Source: Nitrospira sp. (GTDB lineage Bacteria > Nitrospirota > Nitrospiria > Nitrospirales > Nitrospiraceae). From it: a stretch of DNA of 46,509 nt. Where the stretch lies: NCBI GenBank assembly GCA_019636815.1, contig JAHBWT010000026.1:1-46509 (forward strand), written 5' to 3'. This document shows positions 33,489 to 42,265 of this stretch, one piece after another. The position numbers and the translations under genes were made by a program. The notes below the pieces were generated by a model. It was not told the origin of the DNA. It saw only the letters and a list, made by a program, of their open reading frames with translations, and ran no database searches. Position 1 is the first letter of the stretch. The number at the start of each line of letters is the position of its first letter.

Positions 33489-33549
33489 GCGAACAGAAAC
33501 AGCACGGCGCATCGACGGCGCCGTCAATCGATCACACAAGGAGGCCATT

Positions 33550-34368
33550 ATGACGAGTGCAACGATTGGAGAAATGGACAGTATAAAAGCTCGGCTCAAA
33601 TCAATCTGGACGGCGGGAGACTATGATCGTTTCTCGCGATTCATGGAAGGCGGGGCACGGGAATTTTACGAACGCTTGAACATTGCGCCAGGCTGCAAGT
33701 TGCTGGATATCGCCTGTGGATCCGGGCAACTGGCGCTGATGGCGGCAAAAGACGGCATCGAGGCGACCGGCGTGGATATCGCGGGTAACTTAGTGGAGCG
33801 GGCACGGGGCCGAGCGCAAGCGGAAGGGTTGAGAGCTCGCTTCGACGAGGCTGATGCCGAGGCACTGCCGTTTGACGACGCGAGCTTCGACGTCGTGACC
33901 AGTCTGATCGGCGCGATGTTCGCCCCCCGTCCCCAGTTGGTTGCCCAAGAATTGCTCCGTGTGTGCGTACCGGGAGGCACCGTCGCCATGGCCAATTGGA
34001 CGCCGCAGGGATTCATCGGGCAGATGTTCAAGGCCGTATCAAAATTCATCGCGCCGTCCGGGATGCCGGCGCCGGTCTTGTGGGGTGACGAAGCCACCGT
34101 GCGCGAGCGGCTTGGCCACGGACTCTCGGAACTGCGCCTCACGAGGCGGCAATACCTCTTCGACTATCCCTTTCCGCCGTCGGAGGTCGTAGAATTCTTT
34201 CGCCTGTATTACGGGCCGACGAACAGAGCATTCGCGTCGCTTAACGCCGAGGGACAAGCACAATTGCGGCAAGAGCTCGAAACACTCTGGACAACGCACA
34301 ACCGAGGCGGGGCGGACTCCACCATCGTCTTTGCGGAATATCTGGAAGTCGTCGGTATTCGGGCGTGA
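33550..34368 (+). CDS. Class I SAM-dependent methyltransferase
   Basis: A 272-aa enzyme. ATG 33550 is preferred because AAGGAGG lies just upstream; the frame extends further back without homology. SAM motif I is LLDIACGSGQ (51-60), followed by TGVDIAGNLVERARG and DAEALPFDDASFDVV, the usual Methyltransf_11/25 pattern. The acceptor is unknown. The gene is divergent from an AraC-type regulator and followed by a secreted TPR protein on the same strand. Confidence 0.9.
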   Translation: MTSATIGEMDSIKARLKSIWTAGDYDRFSRFMEGGAREFYERLNIAPGCKLLDIACGSGQLALMAAKDGIEATGVDIAGNLVERARGRAQAEGLRARFDEADAEALPFDDASFDVVTSLIGAMFAPRPQLVAQELLRVCVPGGTVAMANWTPQGFIGQMFKAVSKFIAPSGMPAPVLWGDEATVRERLGHGLSELRLTRRQYLFDYPFPPSEVVEFFRLYYGPTNRAFASLNAEGQAQLRQELETLWTTHNRGGADSTIVFAEYLEVVGIRA

Positions 34369-34419
34369 CCGCGGTCAGCAAAGAATATCCAATTTGTCAC
34401 ACGCTATGAGGAGGCTGCC

Positions 34420-36111
34420 ATGAAACCATTACGATTACTCTCGCTGACTGGAAGGAGGGACGCCCTGAAGTCCTCCCGCATCATTATGTTTGCTACGGCT
34501 GCTCTACTTGCCTGTGCCGCTCCAAGCTGGAGTACAGAGTCGACGGCAGCGCCCGCGTCGCCGCCGAGCCTGTCTGACACGGTCCCTCTCTATACAAACC
34601 TCGGTTCTTACTACAAACGCATCTCCACTCGAGTCCCGGCCACTCAGCAGTACTTCGACCAAGGCCTGCGACTGGTCTACGGATTCAACCATGCGGAAGC
34701 GATCCGCTCGTTCACGCGTGCTGCAGAGATCGATCCCACCTGTGCCATGTGCTACTGGGGGATCGCGCTCGCCTATGGGCCGCATGTCAACGCCCCTATG
34801 GACTCGGCAAGCGGAATCGCCGCCTACGCGGCGGTGCAAAAAGCGCTGGGGCTCAAGTCCCACGCCGCGGCGCCTGAGCGCGCGTACATCGAGGCGCTCG
34901 CGCTGCGCTACGAGGCGGACCCACCAGCCGATCGTGTCCGGTTGGACACGGCGTATTCGCAAGCAATGGGGAAGGTCGCGAAGACCTATCCCAAGGACCT
35001 CGACGCCGCGACTCTGTACGCCGAATCGCTGATGGACCTTCGCCCGTGGAACTACTGGCAACCCAACGGTACTCCCTACCCCGGCACCAAGGAAATCGTA
35101 CGCCAGCTCGAAAGTGTCATCTCGCGCAATCCTAATCACCCCGGCGCGTGTCATTACTACATCCACGCCGTCGAGGCGGTGAACCCGAAGGCAGCGGTGC
35201 CATGTGCCGAACGGCTCGCTCGGCTCATGCCGGGGGAGGGGCATATGGTCCACATGCCCGCGCACATCTTCATCCGCGTCGGACGATGGAACGACGCCGT
35301 GCAGGCCAACCACCACGCCATCCACACCGACGAGGTATTCATCGAAGAGCAGCGCCCGATGGGCGTCTATCCGCTCGCGTACTACCCGCACAACATCCAC
35401 TTCCTCGCCTTCGCTTCCACGATGGCGGGGCGCAGTGCCAAGGCGATCGAGGCGTCTAATACACTCACCACCAAGGTGAACCTCGACGCCGCGCGCCAGG
35501 TCGGGCTGCTGCAGGAGATGCTGCCGTATCACGCGCTCACGCTCACAACATTCGGAAAATGGGACGAGGTGCTTGCCGCACCGCTTCCACCGGAGGACAT
35601 CCGCTTCTCGTACGCCATGGCCTGCTACGCCCGCGGCGTGGCGCATGCAGCCAAGGGAGCGTGGGCGGAAGCCCAAGCCGCACTCGACCAGGTGACGGCG
35701 ACCGACGCCGCGACGCCCGCAGGTGCTGAAGGGAAGACCTCGCTCTCGATCGCCGTACACGCGCTGTCCGGCGAGATCGCGATTCGCCGCGGCGACCTCG
35801 ACGCGGGCATCAACCACTTCCGAGAGGCGGCCAAGATCGAGGACGGGGGACTCTATTTCGAACCGCCCAAGTGGTACTACCCGATTCGGCACTCGCTTGG
35901 TGCCGCGCTGTTGAAAGCGGGACAAAATGCCGAGGCTGAGAAGGTGTATCGCGAAGACCTCCGTCGATTCCCCGAGAACGGCTGGTCCCTGTTTGGGCTC
36001 GGGCAGGCACTCCGGGCACAGGGGAAGAAGAATGAGGCGGCCGCTGCGGAAGCGCGCTTCCGCCGTGCGTGGGCGGGCACGGACGTGACGCTGACGGCAT
36101 CGAGATTCTAG
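34420..36111 (+). CDS. Secreted tetratricopeptide-repeat protein
   Basis: A 563-aa protein with GAGGAGG before the ATG. It begins with a basic region and a hydrophobic export segment (IIMFATAALLACAAPSWS; signal peptide likely, and a Cys at that place could also be a lipobox). The rest is TPR-like: AEAIRSFTRAAEIDPTCAMC, CHYYIHAVEAVNPKAA, HMPAHIFIRVGRWNDAVQ, AEAEKVYREDLRRFPENGWS. The HxxxH-rich and C-containing blocks recur in this family of export-type TPR proteins. Function is unknown. It shows unusually high GC codon use in comparison with the genes around 26-30 kb. Confidence 0.85.
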   Translation: MKPLRLLSLTGRRDALKSSRIIMFATAALLACAAPSWSTESTAAPASPPSLSDTVPLYTNLGSYYKRISTRVPATQQYFDQGLRLVYGFNHAEAIRSFTRAAEIDPTCAMCYWGIALAYGPHVNAPMDSASGIAAYAAVQKALGLKSHAAAPERAYIEALALRYEADPPADRVRLDTAYSQAMGKVAKTYPKDLDAATLYAESLMDLRPWNYWQPNGTPYPGTKEIVRQLESVISRNPNHPGACHYYIHAVEAVNPKAAVPCAERLARLMPGEGHMVHMPAHIFIRVGRWNDAVQANHHAIHTDEVFIEEQRPMGVYPLAYYPHNIHFLAFASTMAGRSAKAIEASNTLTTKVNLDAARQVGLLQEMLPYHALTLTTFGKWDEVLAAPLPPEDIRFSYAMACYARGVAHAAKGAWAEAQAALDQVTATDAATPAGAEGKTSLSIAVHALSGEIAIRRGDLDAGINHFREAAKIEDGGLYFEPPKWYYPIRHSLGAALLKAGQNAEAEKVYREDLRRFPENGWSLFGLGQALRAQGKKNEAAAAEARFRRAWAGTDVTLTASRF

Positions 36112-36146
36112 CGGATAGAGAACGATAAAGAGCGGTCGTGGAGTTT

Positions 36147-36177
36147 GGGGTCGGAGTGGTGCAGGCCTTCCGACCCC
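36147..36177. terminator. Hairpin between convergent genes
   Basis: GGGGTCGGA (36147-36155) and TCCGACCCC (36169-36177) are perfect 9-bp arms around a 13-nt loop. It lies between the TPR gene and the convergent yajD gene and could end transcription from either side. There is no T-run. Confidence 0.5.
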
Positions 36178-36238
36178 CTTCGTACATTCCTGACGAAGGC
36201 GAGAAACAAGGTCATTCCATACTTCGGGCCTCGCTCGA

Positions 36239-36541
36239 TCAAGCGCGTTTGAGCAGATTGGCGAAGGGCGTGAACGGTCGATCCATCTCCGGCCTCGACT
36301 GAGATTCGTTCGATCCACTGCCTACTTGATCACGCTGATGTTCGTTGTCGTGGCAGTAAAGGCAGAGTAATTCCCAGTTACTGCCGTCAGGGGGATTGTT
36401 GTGATGGTTGTGGTCTTTGTGATGAACCGTGAGTTGGCTCAGCTTTTTGCCGTCAAACTCGCGCCCGCAGTGAGCACAAATCCAGGGCAATAATTTCAAC
36501 GCGCGCGCTCGGTAGGGCTGCTCGTGATGGCTCCGTACCAT
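36239..36541 (-). CDS. yajD: YajD-type HNH nuclease family protein
   Basis: About 100 aa. ATG 36541 is chosen since GGAGG is ~5 nt upstream; ATG 36553 and longer starts are open. The HNH core is intact: two zinc-type CxxC pairs (CAHCGREF and LCLYCHDNEH) and the HH-N-H pattern VHHKDHNHHNNPPDGSNWELL. It ends in TPFANLLKRA, close to the conserved YajD C-terminus. Predicted metal-dependent nuclease; biological role unknown. Convergent with the TPR gene. Confidence 0.92.
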   Translation of the reverse strand: MVRSHHEQPYRARALKLLPWICAHCGREFDGKKLSQLTVHHKDHNHHNNPPDGSNWELLCLYCHDNEHQRDQVGSGSNESQSRPEMDRPFTPFANLLKRA

Positions 36542-36760
36542 GCGAGCCTCCATGAGAAGGGCGACTCGGCACAGAGATATTGTACGCCAAGTCTGCAAAA
36601 TGAACCACACTGCGAAAACAATTTCTGCCATCGCCTCTTCGCCCTGATGTGGGGAGGGGGGAGGTGGTGGGAAACTATTGCCCCTCTCATGCTCCTGGGA
36701 GATACTGGGGCCTCATTGCGTCACGGTCGCAGGAATGGTCGCCAGATAATCGGAGGGGAC

Positions 36761-37489
36761 ATGAAAGAGAAAAAGGGGAAGGGAAGGGGAGGGGATACGG
36801 ACAAGACGAGTGAGATACGCGTGGGGAGCGATCCCTTTCAGCGCCTGCTGGGGTTGATGTTCAAGGCGCATCCATGGCACGGCGTGTCCATCGGTGAGGA
36901 AGCCCCAGGCGTCGTCACGGCCTACATCGAAATCGTCCCGACCGATACGGTTAAATACGAAGTCGATAAACACAGCGGTTTTCTGAAAGTGGATCGGCCG
37001 CAGCGGTTTTCCAACTACTGTCCGGTCTACTACGGTCTGATTCCGCAGACCTACTCCGGAGAGCGGGTGGCCGGTATCTTTGCCAAACGCGCTCGCCGCA
37101 AGGGCATGGTCGGGGACGGCGATCCGCTCGACATCTGCGTGTTGTCGGAGAAGAGCATTCCGCACAGCGACATCCTTCTGACGGCGCTGCCGATCGGCGG
37201 GTTGAGCCTAGCCGACGGCGGTGAGGCCGATGACAAGATCATTGCCGTGATGCGAGACGACGCGGTCTATGGAAATTTCACGGACATGTCACAATGCCCA
37301 ACGGCTCTTCTGGATCGTCTCCGGCATTATTTCCTCACCTATAAGAGTGCGCCCGGGGCGACTCATCATAAGGTGGAAATCACCGGCATGTACGGGCGAG
37401 AGGAAGCGCTGAAAGTCATCCGTGCCGGCCACGCCGACTATCGCGCGAAGTATCCTGAGCTGAGTTCTTTGTGGCCGAAGAATCTGTAG
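36761..37489 (+). CDS. ppa: Inorganic pyrophosphatase (family I)
   Basis: Cleaves pyrophosphate to two phosphates, driving biosynthetic reactions. The 242-aa protein starts at ATG 36761 with GGAGGGG upstream; the frame is open further 5' but lacks homology there. The metal motif GDGDPLDICVLSE is intact, as are KYEVDKHSGFLKVDRP and NYCPVYYGLIPQTY. The extra N-terminal ~25 residues are very basic (KEKKGKGRGG), so the chain is longer than the usual bacterial enzyme (~175 aa). It stands alone with yajD divergent upstream. Confidence 0.93.
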   Translation: MKEKKGKGRGGDTDKTSEIRVGSDPFQRLLGLMFKAHPWHGVSIGEEAPGVVTAYIEIVPTDTVKYEVDKHSGFLKVDRPQRFSNYCPVYYGLIPQTYSGERVAGIFAKRARRKGMVGDGDPLDICVLSEKSIPHSDILLTALPIGGLSLADGGEADDKIIAVMRDDAVYGNFTDMSQCPTALLDRLRHYFLTYKSAPGATHHKVEITGMYGREEALKVIRAGHADYRAKYPELSSLWPKNL

Positions 37490-37554
37490 CGTACCACCGT
37501 TGAGACCACCGGTCTGAAATGTGTATGGTACGAGCATATCGAGGAGATGCTCCC

Positions 37555-38394
37555 ATGCCATTGACCACATACAATCACGTTCCCATTCCCTCCTTCATGT
37601 ACGGCACGGCGTGGAAAAAAGAAGCCACGACCGGACTGGTGCTGCAAGCGGTCGAAGCCGGGTTCACCGCAATCGATACGGCGAATCAACTTGTTCATTA
37701 CGATGAAGCACGAGTGGGGGAAGCACTCTTGCAATTAGCACAACAAGGCATCACCCGCGACAAGCTGTTTGTGCAAACGAAATTCACACCCATCAACGGT
37801 CAGGATCATCGTCTCCCGTACGATGCGCGCGCGAGCATCACGGCACAGGTGCAGCAATCTTTTGCCGGCTCGCTTGCACACCTCCATACCGACTATCTCG
37901 ACTCGTACGTGTTGCATGGGCCCTATTCTCGGCGGGGGGTAGGGACAGAGGATTGGGAAGTCTGGACGGCGATCGAATCCCTCTATGATGCCGGCAAGAC
38001 GAAGATGATCGGGGTCAGCAACGTCACGGCCGATCAGCTGACGTTGCTCTGCGCCAAAGCCAAGCACAAGCCGATGGTGGTGCAGAACCGTTGCTATGCA
38101 GCCTTTGGGTGGGATAAAGAAGTACGTGAGATTTGCCAGGCTAACGGGATAATTTACCAGGGGTTCTCACTCCTGACGGCGAATCGTGAAGTCTTCAGCG
38201 ATCCGGAGATCAGGGCCATGGCGGCTCGGCATGACGCCACTCTGGCCCAACTCATCTTCCGATTTGCCATGCAAGTCGGCATGCTGCCTCTGACCGGCAC
38301 GACGAATTCTCAACACATGAGGGAAGATCTCGAGTGCGAGCGGTTCAACCTGTTGCCGGAAGAAGTTGCTCAGATCGAAACCATCGGCCTCTAG
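37555..38394 (+). CDS. Aldo/keto reductase
   Basis: NADPH-dependent reductase of 279 aa with TIM-barrel fold. ATG 37555 is chosen since GAGGAG precedes it; an ORF starting at 37519 is open. The catalytic set fits: Asp in FTAIDTANQLVHYDEARVG with a nearby Tyr, Lys in LFVQTKFTPI, and His in YVLHGPYS. The C-terminal cofactor region GMLPLTGTTNSQHM is typical. Substrate unknown. DUF488 follows 7 bp downstream. Confidence 0.93.
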   Translation: MPLTTYNHVPIPSFMYGTAWKKEATTGLVLQAVEAGFTAIDTANQLVHYDEARVGEALLQLAQQGITRDKLFVQTKFTPINGQDHRLPYDARASITAQVQQSFAGSLAHLHTDYLDSYVLHGPYSRRGVGTEDWEVWTAIESLYDAGKTKMIGVSNVTADQLTLLCAKAKHKPMVVQNRCYAAFGWDKEVREICQANGIIYQGFSLLTANREVFSDPEIRAMAARHDATLAQLIFRFAMQVGMLPLTGTTNSQHMREDLECERFNLLPEEVAQIETIGL

Positions 38395-38401
38395 CGACAA
38401 C

Positions 38402-38770
38402 ATGAGGATTCAGGTCAAACGTGTCTATGAGCCGGTGGCCAAGTCCGATGGCTTCCGCGTGTTGGTCGATCGGCTCTGGCCGCGGGGGCTTTCCAAATCT
38501 GACGCGAAGCTTGATCTATGGCTTCCAGATCTCGGTCCATCGACCGCTCTCCGGCAATGGTTCAACCACGATCCGGCACGGTGGACAGAATTCTGCCGCC
38601 GATATCGGGCCGAGCTGAAGGAGAAGAAGGCACTTCTCGCAACGATCACAGGACAGGCAAAAACTCGCCCGGTCACACTGCTCTACTCCGCCAAGGACGA
38701 GCAACATAACCAAGCCGTCGCGCTGCAAAGCGTTCTGCTAAAGCGAAAAAGTGCTGTTAGGCGATCATGA
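38402..38770 (+). CDS. DUF488 (YeaO-type) protein
   Basis: A 122-aa protein. ATG 38402 starts RIQVKRVYEPVAKSDGFRVL, the usual N-terminus, followed by the signature VDRLWPRGLSKSDAKLDLWL. DUF488 proteins of this type are small soluble proteins of unknown function, sometimes named YeaO. It begins 7 bp after the aldo/keto reductase stop and is probably co-transcribed. Confidence 0.92.
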   Translation: MRIQVKRVYEPVAKSDGFRVLVDRLWPRGLSKSDAKLDLWLPDLGPSTALRQWFNHDPARWTEFCRRYRAELKEKKALLATITGQAKTRPVTLLYSAKDEQHNQAVALQSVLLKRKSAVRRS

Positions 38771-38846
38771 GGACGACTAAGAGACTCGCGCCAAGGCGCA
38801 GACCCCAATTGTCTCGCCGATTTGTAAGCCGAGGAAGGAGATTCAC

Positions 38847-40301
38847 ATGATCCGACCACTCGTCCGAATTGCGGCCGCCGCGATGTGTGGCGCAATCGTG
38901 CAGGCTACGACTCCGGCGATTGGCGTCTGGGAACGTTTCCATGGCGACGCTGCCAATCGCGGCTTTGCCGATGTGAACACCAAGCCAGCCGCTGGGGGCT
39001 CCTTCAGCGTTCCCGGTCTCGGCACGTTCGCGCTGGGCGCGGGTCCTGTCATCGCACCCGATGGAAGCGTCTATCTCGGCACGCAGGAAGGGAAGCTCAT
39101 CGCTCTTCATGCGGACGGCAAGCCGTTCTGGAGTCGGGACATCGACGCAGACGAGGCGATCGCTGCTTCGCCCGCCATCGGCGCGGATGGTTCGGTTTAT
39201 GTGATCGGCGCCAAGTCGAAGATCGCTAAAATAGGAAGGTTCAAAAAGACGGAAATCGTGTCGACCTTGTATGCATTCAACGCCACCGGCGCCTTGCTCG
39301 CGCGGACGCCCTTCCCGACTCGGACGGGCCTTCATGGCGCCACCACGGCGCCACCCAACATCGTCAGCGTAGGCGGTAAGGAGATCATTCTCGCGCCCGC
39401 GACCTATAGAAATCGCAACATAAACGGCGTGGAAATGCGGCTTATCGGATTCTCGCCCAATGGGGGCGTCGTATTCGATCAATTAGTGGCCGGACAGCCG
39501 GGGACCGCAACCGGCGGCGCGACGGCCGAAGGCAAGGGAATCAGCGCGTCCGATGCGTTTTGCCTTATTCCCCCCTTAGGCCTCGTCTATTGCGCGATTT
39601 GCGGATTCGGCCAATGCGACTACAATCCGCCTCGGGATCCGGGGGCCCCCCCGCCCATGCCCGGCGTCGGTGTCTTTACGTTCGTCGGCGGTGGCGCGCC
39701 GCATGTCATCGTCAGCGACCAGCGTCACACCATCAGAGGATTCACCGCGACCTCCGCGGCCGGTCTGACCGGTACGTTTCGGGTACGCGATGACGGACGA
39801 TCTTTCGTTTCCGCGCCGATGGTCCTGCCTAACGGCCACACGCTTGTCAGCACCGGCGGCGAAGAAATCGTCTTCACCGGACCCAATGAGACCAAGCTGC
39901 CGCCTATCCGCAGCCCCGGCCTAGTTTATGGACCGGCGACGCTCACCGTGAACGGCTTCGCCGTTGTCGTCGGCGCGTCCGGACTCGCGGTCTTGAACAA
40001 CGGCAAAGTGGTGTCACAAGCGTCGCTTCCGCCGTCCTATACTTCGGCCGCGGCATCGCGCACGCATGTCTTCGTCTCGACAACCGACGCCTTCATCACC
40101 TTCGACGCCGACGCGAAGCTGGAATTGCAGAGGTTCGACTGGGTCGGAGGCGGACGATCGTTGCCGGCAATCGGACCCGACGGCCGAGTCTACGTGATCG
40201 CCTCCGACATCCTGTTCGTATTCCCGCCGCCGCTCAAGGTTTTCGAGCCGCTCCCGCGCGTGCCTGGCGCTGTCCTACAAAAAAACCCCGGCAGACAATA
40301 A
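38847..40301 (+). CDS. Secreted PQQ-like beta-propeller protein
   Basis: A 484-aa protein with GAGGAAGGAG before the ATG. The N-terminus (MIRPLVRIAAAAMCGAIVQA) is an export signal. Repeated beta-propeller blades are visible: GPVIAPDGSVYLGTQEGKLI, SPAIGADGSVYVIG, LPAIGPDGRVYVIA. Such proteins bind other proteins or, in enzymes, PQQ; no PQQ-enzyme active-site motif is evident here. An inserted segment (FCLIPPLGLVYCAICGFGQC) brings four Cys close together, which could be a disulfide pair set or a metal site. Function unknown. Confidence 0.85.
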   Translation: MIRPLVRIAAAAMCGAIVQATTPAIGVWERFHGDAANRGFADVNTKPAAGGSFSVPGLGTFALGAGPVIAPDGSVYLGTQEGKLIALHADGKPFWSRDIDADEAIAASPAIGADGSVYVIGAKSKIAKIGRFKKTEIVSTLYAFNATGALLARTPFPTRTGLHGATTAPPNIVSVGGKEIILAPATYRNRNINGVEMRLIGFSPNGGVVFDQLVAGQPGTATGGATAEGKGISASDAFCLIPPLGLVYCAICGFGQCDYNPPRDPGAPPPMPGVGVFTFVGGGAPHVIVSDQRHTIRGFTATSAAGLTGTFRVRDDGRSFVSAPMVLPNGHTLVSTGGEEIVFTGPNETKLPPIRSPGLVYGPATLTVNGFAVVVGASGLAVLNNGKVVSQASLPPSYTSAAASRTHVFVSTTDAFITFDADAKLELQRFDWVGGGRSLPAIGPDGRVYVIASDILFVFPPPLKVFEPLPRVPGAVLQKNPGRQ

Positions 40302-40353
40302 GCGCCGTGACATGCGGCTTGCCCAGGAAGACGGCGCCAGGTAATGTATCTCG

Positions 40354-40506
40354 ATGGATGATACGGGTTGGATGATTGTCATCGGGATCGGTGGGGTGGT
40401 GCTTTGGATGGTGATTCACCATCGGTATCGCCGTTGGAAGGCTGGAAAGTTAGCCGACAAGCTGTTGGACGATGTGATCAAAGGCAGGGACACCTTTCGG
40501 CGATAA
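40354..40506 (+). CDS. 50-aa single-pass membrane peptide
   Basis: ATG 40354 to TAA 40504-40506. MDDTGW is followed by a hydrophobic helix (MIVIGIGGVVLWMVI), a His/Arg-rich junction (HHRYRRWK) and a soluble tail (LADKLLDDVIKGRDTFRR). This arrangement fits an N-out, C-in small membrane protein. It lies just upstream of the tag gene. No ribosome binding site is strong and the product has no recognised family, so it is a moderate call. Confidence 0.55.
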   Translation: MDDTGWMIVIGIGGVVLWMVIHHRYRRWKAGKLADKLLDDVIKGRDTFRR

Positions 40507-40532
40507 AACCGGGCTGTGCGACGACTATCGGA

Positions 40533-41108
40533 ATGAAACCGAGGATACGATGCCCATGGGCCGGCGACAAGCCGCACATGATCCGCTACCACGACCGGGA
40601 GTGGGGGAGGCCGGTGCATCGCGATCGTCGGCTTTTTGAAATGCTGCTGCTCGAAGGGGCACAGGCCGGTCTGACCTGGGACACCATCTTAAAGCGCCGT
40701 GAGAACTATCGAAAGGCGTTTGCTGGGTTTGATCCCGCGAGGATGGCCAAGTTCACAGCCAGCACGAAGAAACGGCTGTTGAACGATCCTGGCATCATCC
40801 GAAATCGATTGAAGATTGATGCGGCGGTGACGAACGCACAGGCTTTTCTGGTCGTCCAGAAAGAATTCGGCACCTTCGATCGGTATGTGTGGCAATTCGT
40901 CGGCGGGAAACCAAAGTTAAACAACCGCCGGACGATGGCGGATGTACCGGCCACGAGTCCGGAGAGCGAGGCACTTTCAACAGATCTCAAGAAGCGGGGG
41001 TTCCGCTTCGTAGGAAGCACGATCGTCTATGCCTTCATGCAGGCGGTGGGTATGGTGGACGATCATATCAACGGCTGTTCCGCCAAGACACGAGTGCAAA
41101 TCAGGTAG
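40533..41108 (+). CDS. tag: DNA-3-methyladenine glycosylase I
   Basis: Base-excision repair enzyme that removes 3-methyladenine from alkylated DNA. ATG 40533 gives 191 aa, the usual size, with the standard start RCPWAGDKPHMIRYHDREWG. The four zinc ligands of Tag are all present: C7, H20, and the H and C of DDHINGC near the end. LFEMLLLEGAQAGLTWDTIL and KKRGFRFVGSTIVYAFMQA are family signatures. The upstream frame is open but unrelated. Confidence 0.95.
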   Translation: MKPRIRCPWAGDKPHMIRYHDREWGRPVHRDRRLFEMLLLEGAQAGLTWDTILKRRENYRKAFAGFDPARMAKFTASTKKRLLNDPGIIRNRLKIDAAVTNAQAFLVVQKEFGTFDRYVWQFVGGKPKLNNRRTMADVPATSPESEALSTDLKKRGFRFVGSTIVYAFMQAVGMVDDHINGCSAKTRVQIR

Positions 41109-41160
41109 GAAAATCGACGGAGTCCGCTGACTGACCGATCTCTGCCGTGAGGCCGGCCTG

Positions 41161-41190
41161 CCTGATCGATGGGTCGTTGCCGCGATCAGG
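41161..41190. terminator. Weak hairpin between convergent tag and MDR genes
   Basis: CCTGATCG (41161-41168) and CGATCAGG (41183-41190) are perfect 8-bp arms around a 14-nt loop. The right arm covers the MDR stop codon. It could act as a bidirectional terminator but has no T-run. Confidence 0.3.
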
Positions 41191-42184
41191 TCGCTATCCG
41201 CATCAACACTTTCCCCATCGGGCCCTGTGCCAATCGTGCGAATCCATTTTGTACGTCTTCAAACGAAACGATGCTGTCCACCAGTGGGCGGCGTCCGATG
41301 GTCTCAAGTCGAGTGACGATCTCTTTCCACGCAGCTTGGGCTGCCTGAGCCGTATAGTCGCCGACCGAGACACCGCCCATACGAATACGGCGGAACAGTA
41401 AGGTGGCCGTATTGAACTCAGGGACTGTCCCGCCGCTCCTGCCGACGATGCTGATCCGTCCACCATAGCCAAGAAGGGCGATGATGTGAGGTAACAGCCT
41501 GCCACCGACGCAGTCGATAACGAGGTCTACTTTCTTTGGACTGATTGCAGCAGATATGGACGTCACGAGGTTCTTGTCCCCTGGATCAAAAACGAAATCA
41601 GCTCCGAGCACTTTCAGTCTGGTTCTTTTCTCTACGTCACGTGATAAAGCCACGACGATCAGGTTCATCGATTGTCCGAGCAGCACTGATGCCACACCGA
41701 CTCCGCCTGACGCACCGGTTACGAGGAGAACCGATCCGCCCGGTGGCGGTGTCGGAGGGTCGCTCCACTGCGTCAAAGCCTGCCAAGCGGTTAAGAAGAC
41801 CAGCGGAGCGCCGGCCATTTCTTCGAGAGACCAGCCGACAGGGATTTGTGTCACACTTTCCGCGGGCACGACGACTTTCTCGGCCAGAGTGCCTGGCATG
41901 TCGACTCCCGCCAAGCAGCGCAGGATCCCGACCGTTTCGCCCACGCGGACGCTATCTACCTCGGTTCCTATCTCTAACACGTCACCCACTCCGTCACGTC
42001 CGAGGATGTGTGGCAGGGTGGGTTTTGCCGGGTACAGCCCTTGCGCCAGAAACGCATCAGCGGGATTGAGCGCGGCATACTTCACTTTCAGCAGTACATT
42101 TGTCAGACCAGGCTGAGGATCAGGCACCTCGCCGAGCCGTAACTGTTCGACCCCACCGTAGGTGTCCATTAACCAGGCGCGCAT
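41186..42184 (-). CDS. Quinone-oxidoreductase-like MDR family protein
   Basis: A 332-aa medium-chain dehydrogenase/reductase, zinc-free quinone reductase type. Visible blocks are NPADAFLAQGLYP in the substrate domain, LPHILGRDGVGDVLEIG, and the NADP-binding SVLLVTGASGGVGVASVLLG. No catalytic-zinc Cys/His set is evident. It lies 81 bp downstream of the acyl-CoA dehydrogenase gene on the same strand, so it may belong to that operon; its substrate is not known. Confidence 0.9.
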   Translation of the reverse strand: MRAWLMDTYGGVEQLRLGEVPDPQPGLTNVLLKVKYAALNPADAFLAQGLYPAKPTLPHILGRDGVGDVLEIGTEVDSVRVGETVGILRCLAGVDMPGTLAEKVVVPAESVTQIPVGWSLEEMAGAPLVFLTAWQALTQWSDPPTPPPGGSVLLVTGASGGVGVASVLLGQSMNLIVVALSRDVEKRTRLKVLGADFVFDPGDKNLVTSISAAISPKKVDLVIDCVGGRLLPHIIALLGYGGRISIVGRSGGTVPEFNTATLLFRRIRMGGVSVGDYTAQAAQAAWKEIVTRLETIGRRPLVDSIVSFEDVQNGFARLAQGPMGKVLMRIAT

Positions 42185-42265
42185 AGGTTTCTCACTGCCT
42201 TATTAGTGAAGCGGTATGACGCCGTGACCGTCTCCAAGCGCTCTTTTGGCAACGTCATGTTCAAA

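Noticed and set aside
34504-36318. 604-codon minus-strand frame opposite the secreted TPR gene
   Set aside because: A long shadow frame in GC-rich DNA; the plus strand has clear TPR motifs, signal peptide and ribosome site.
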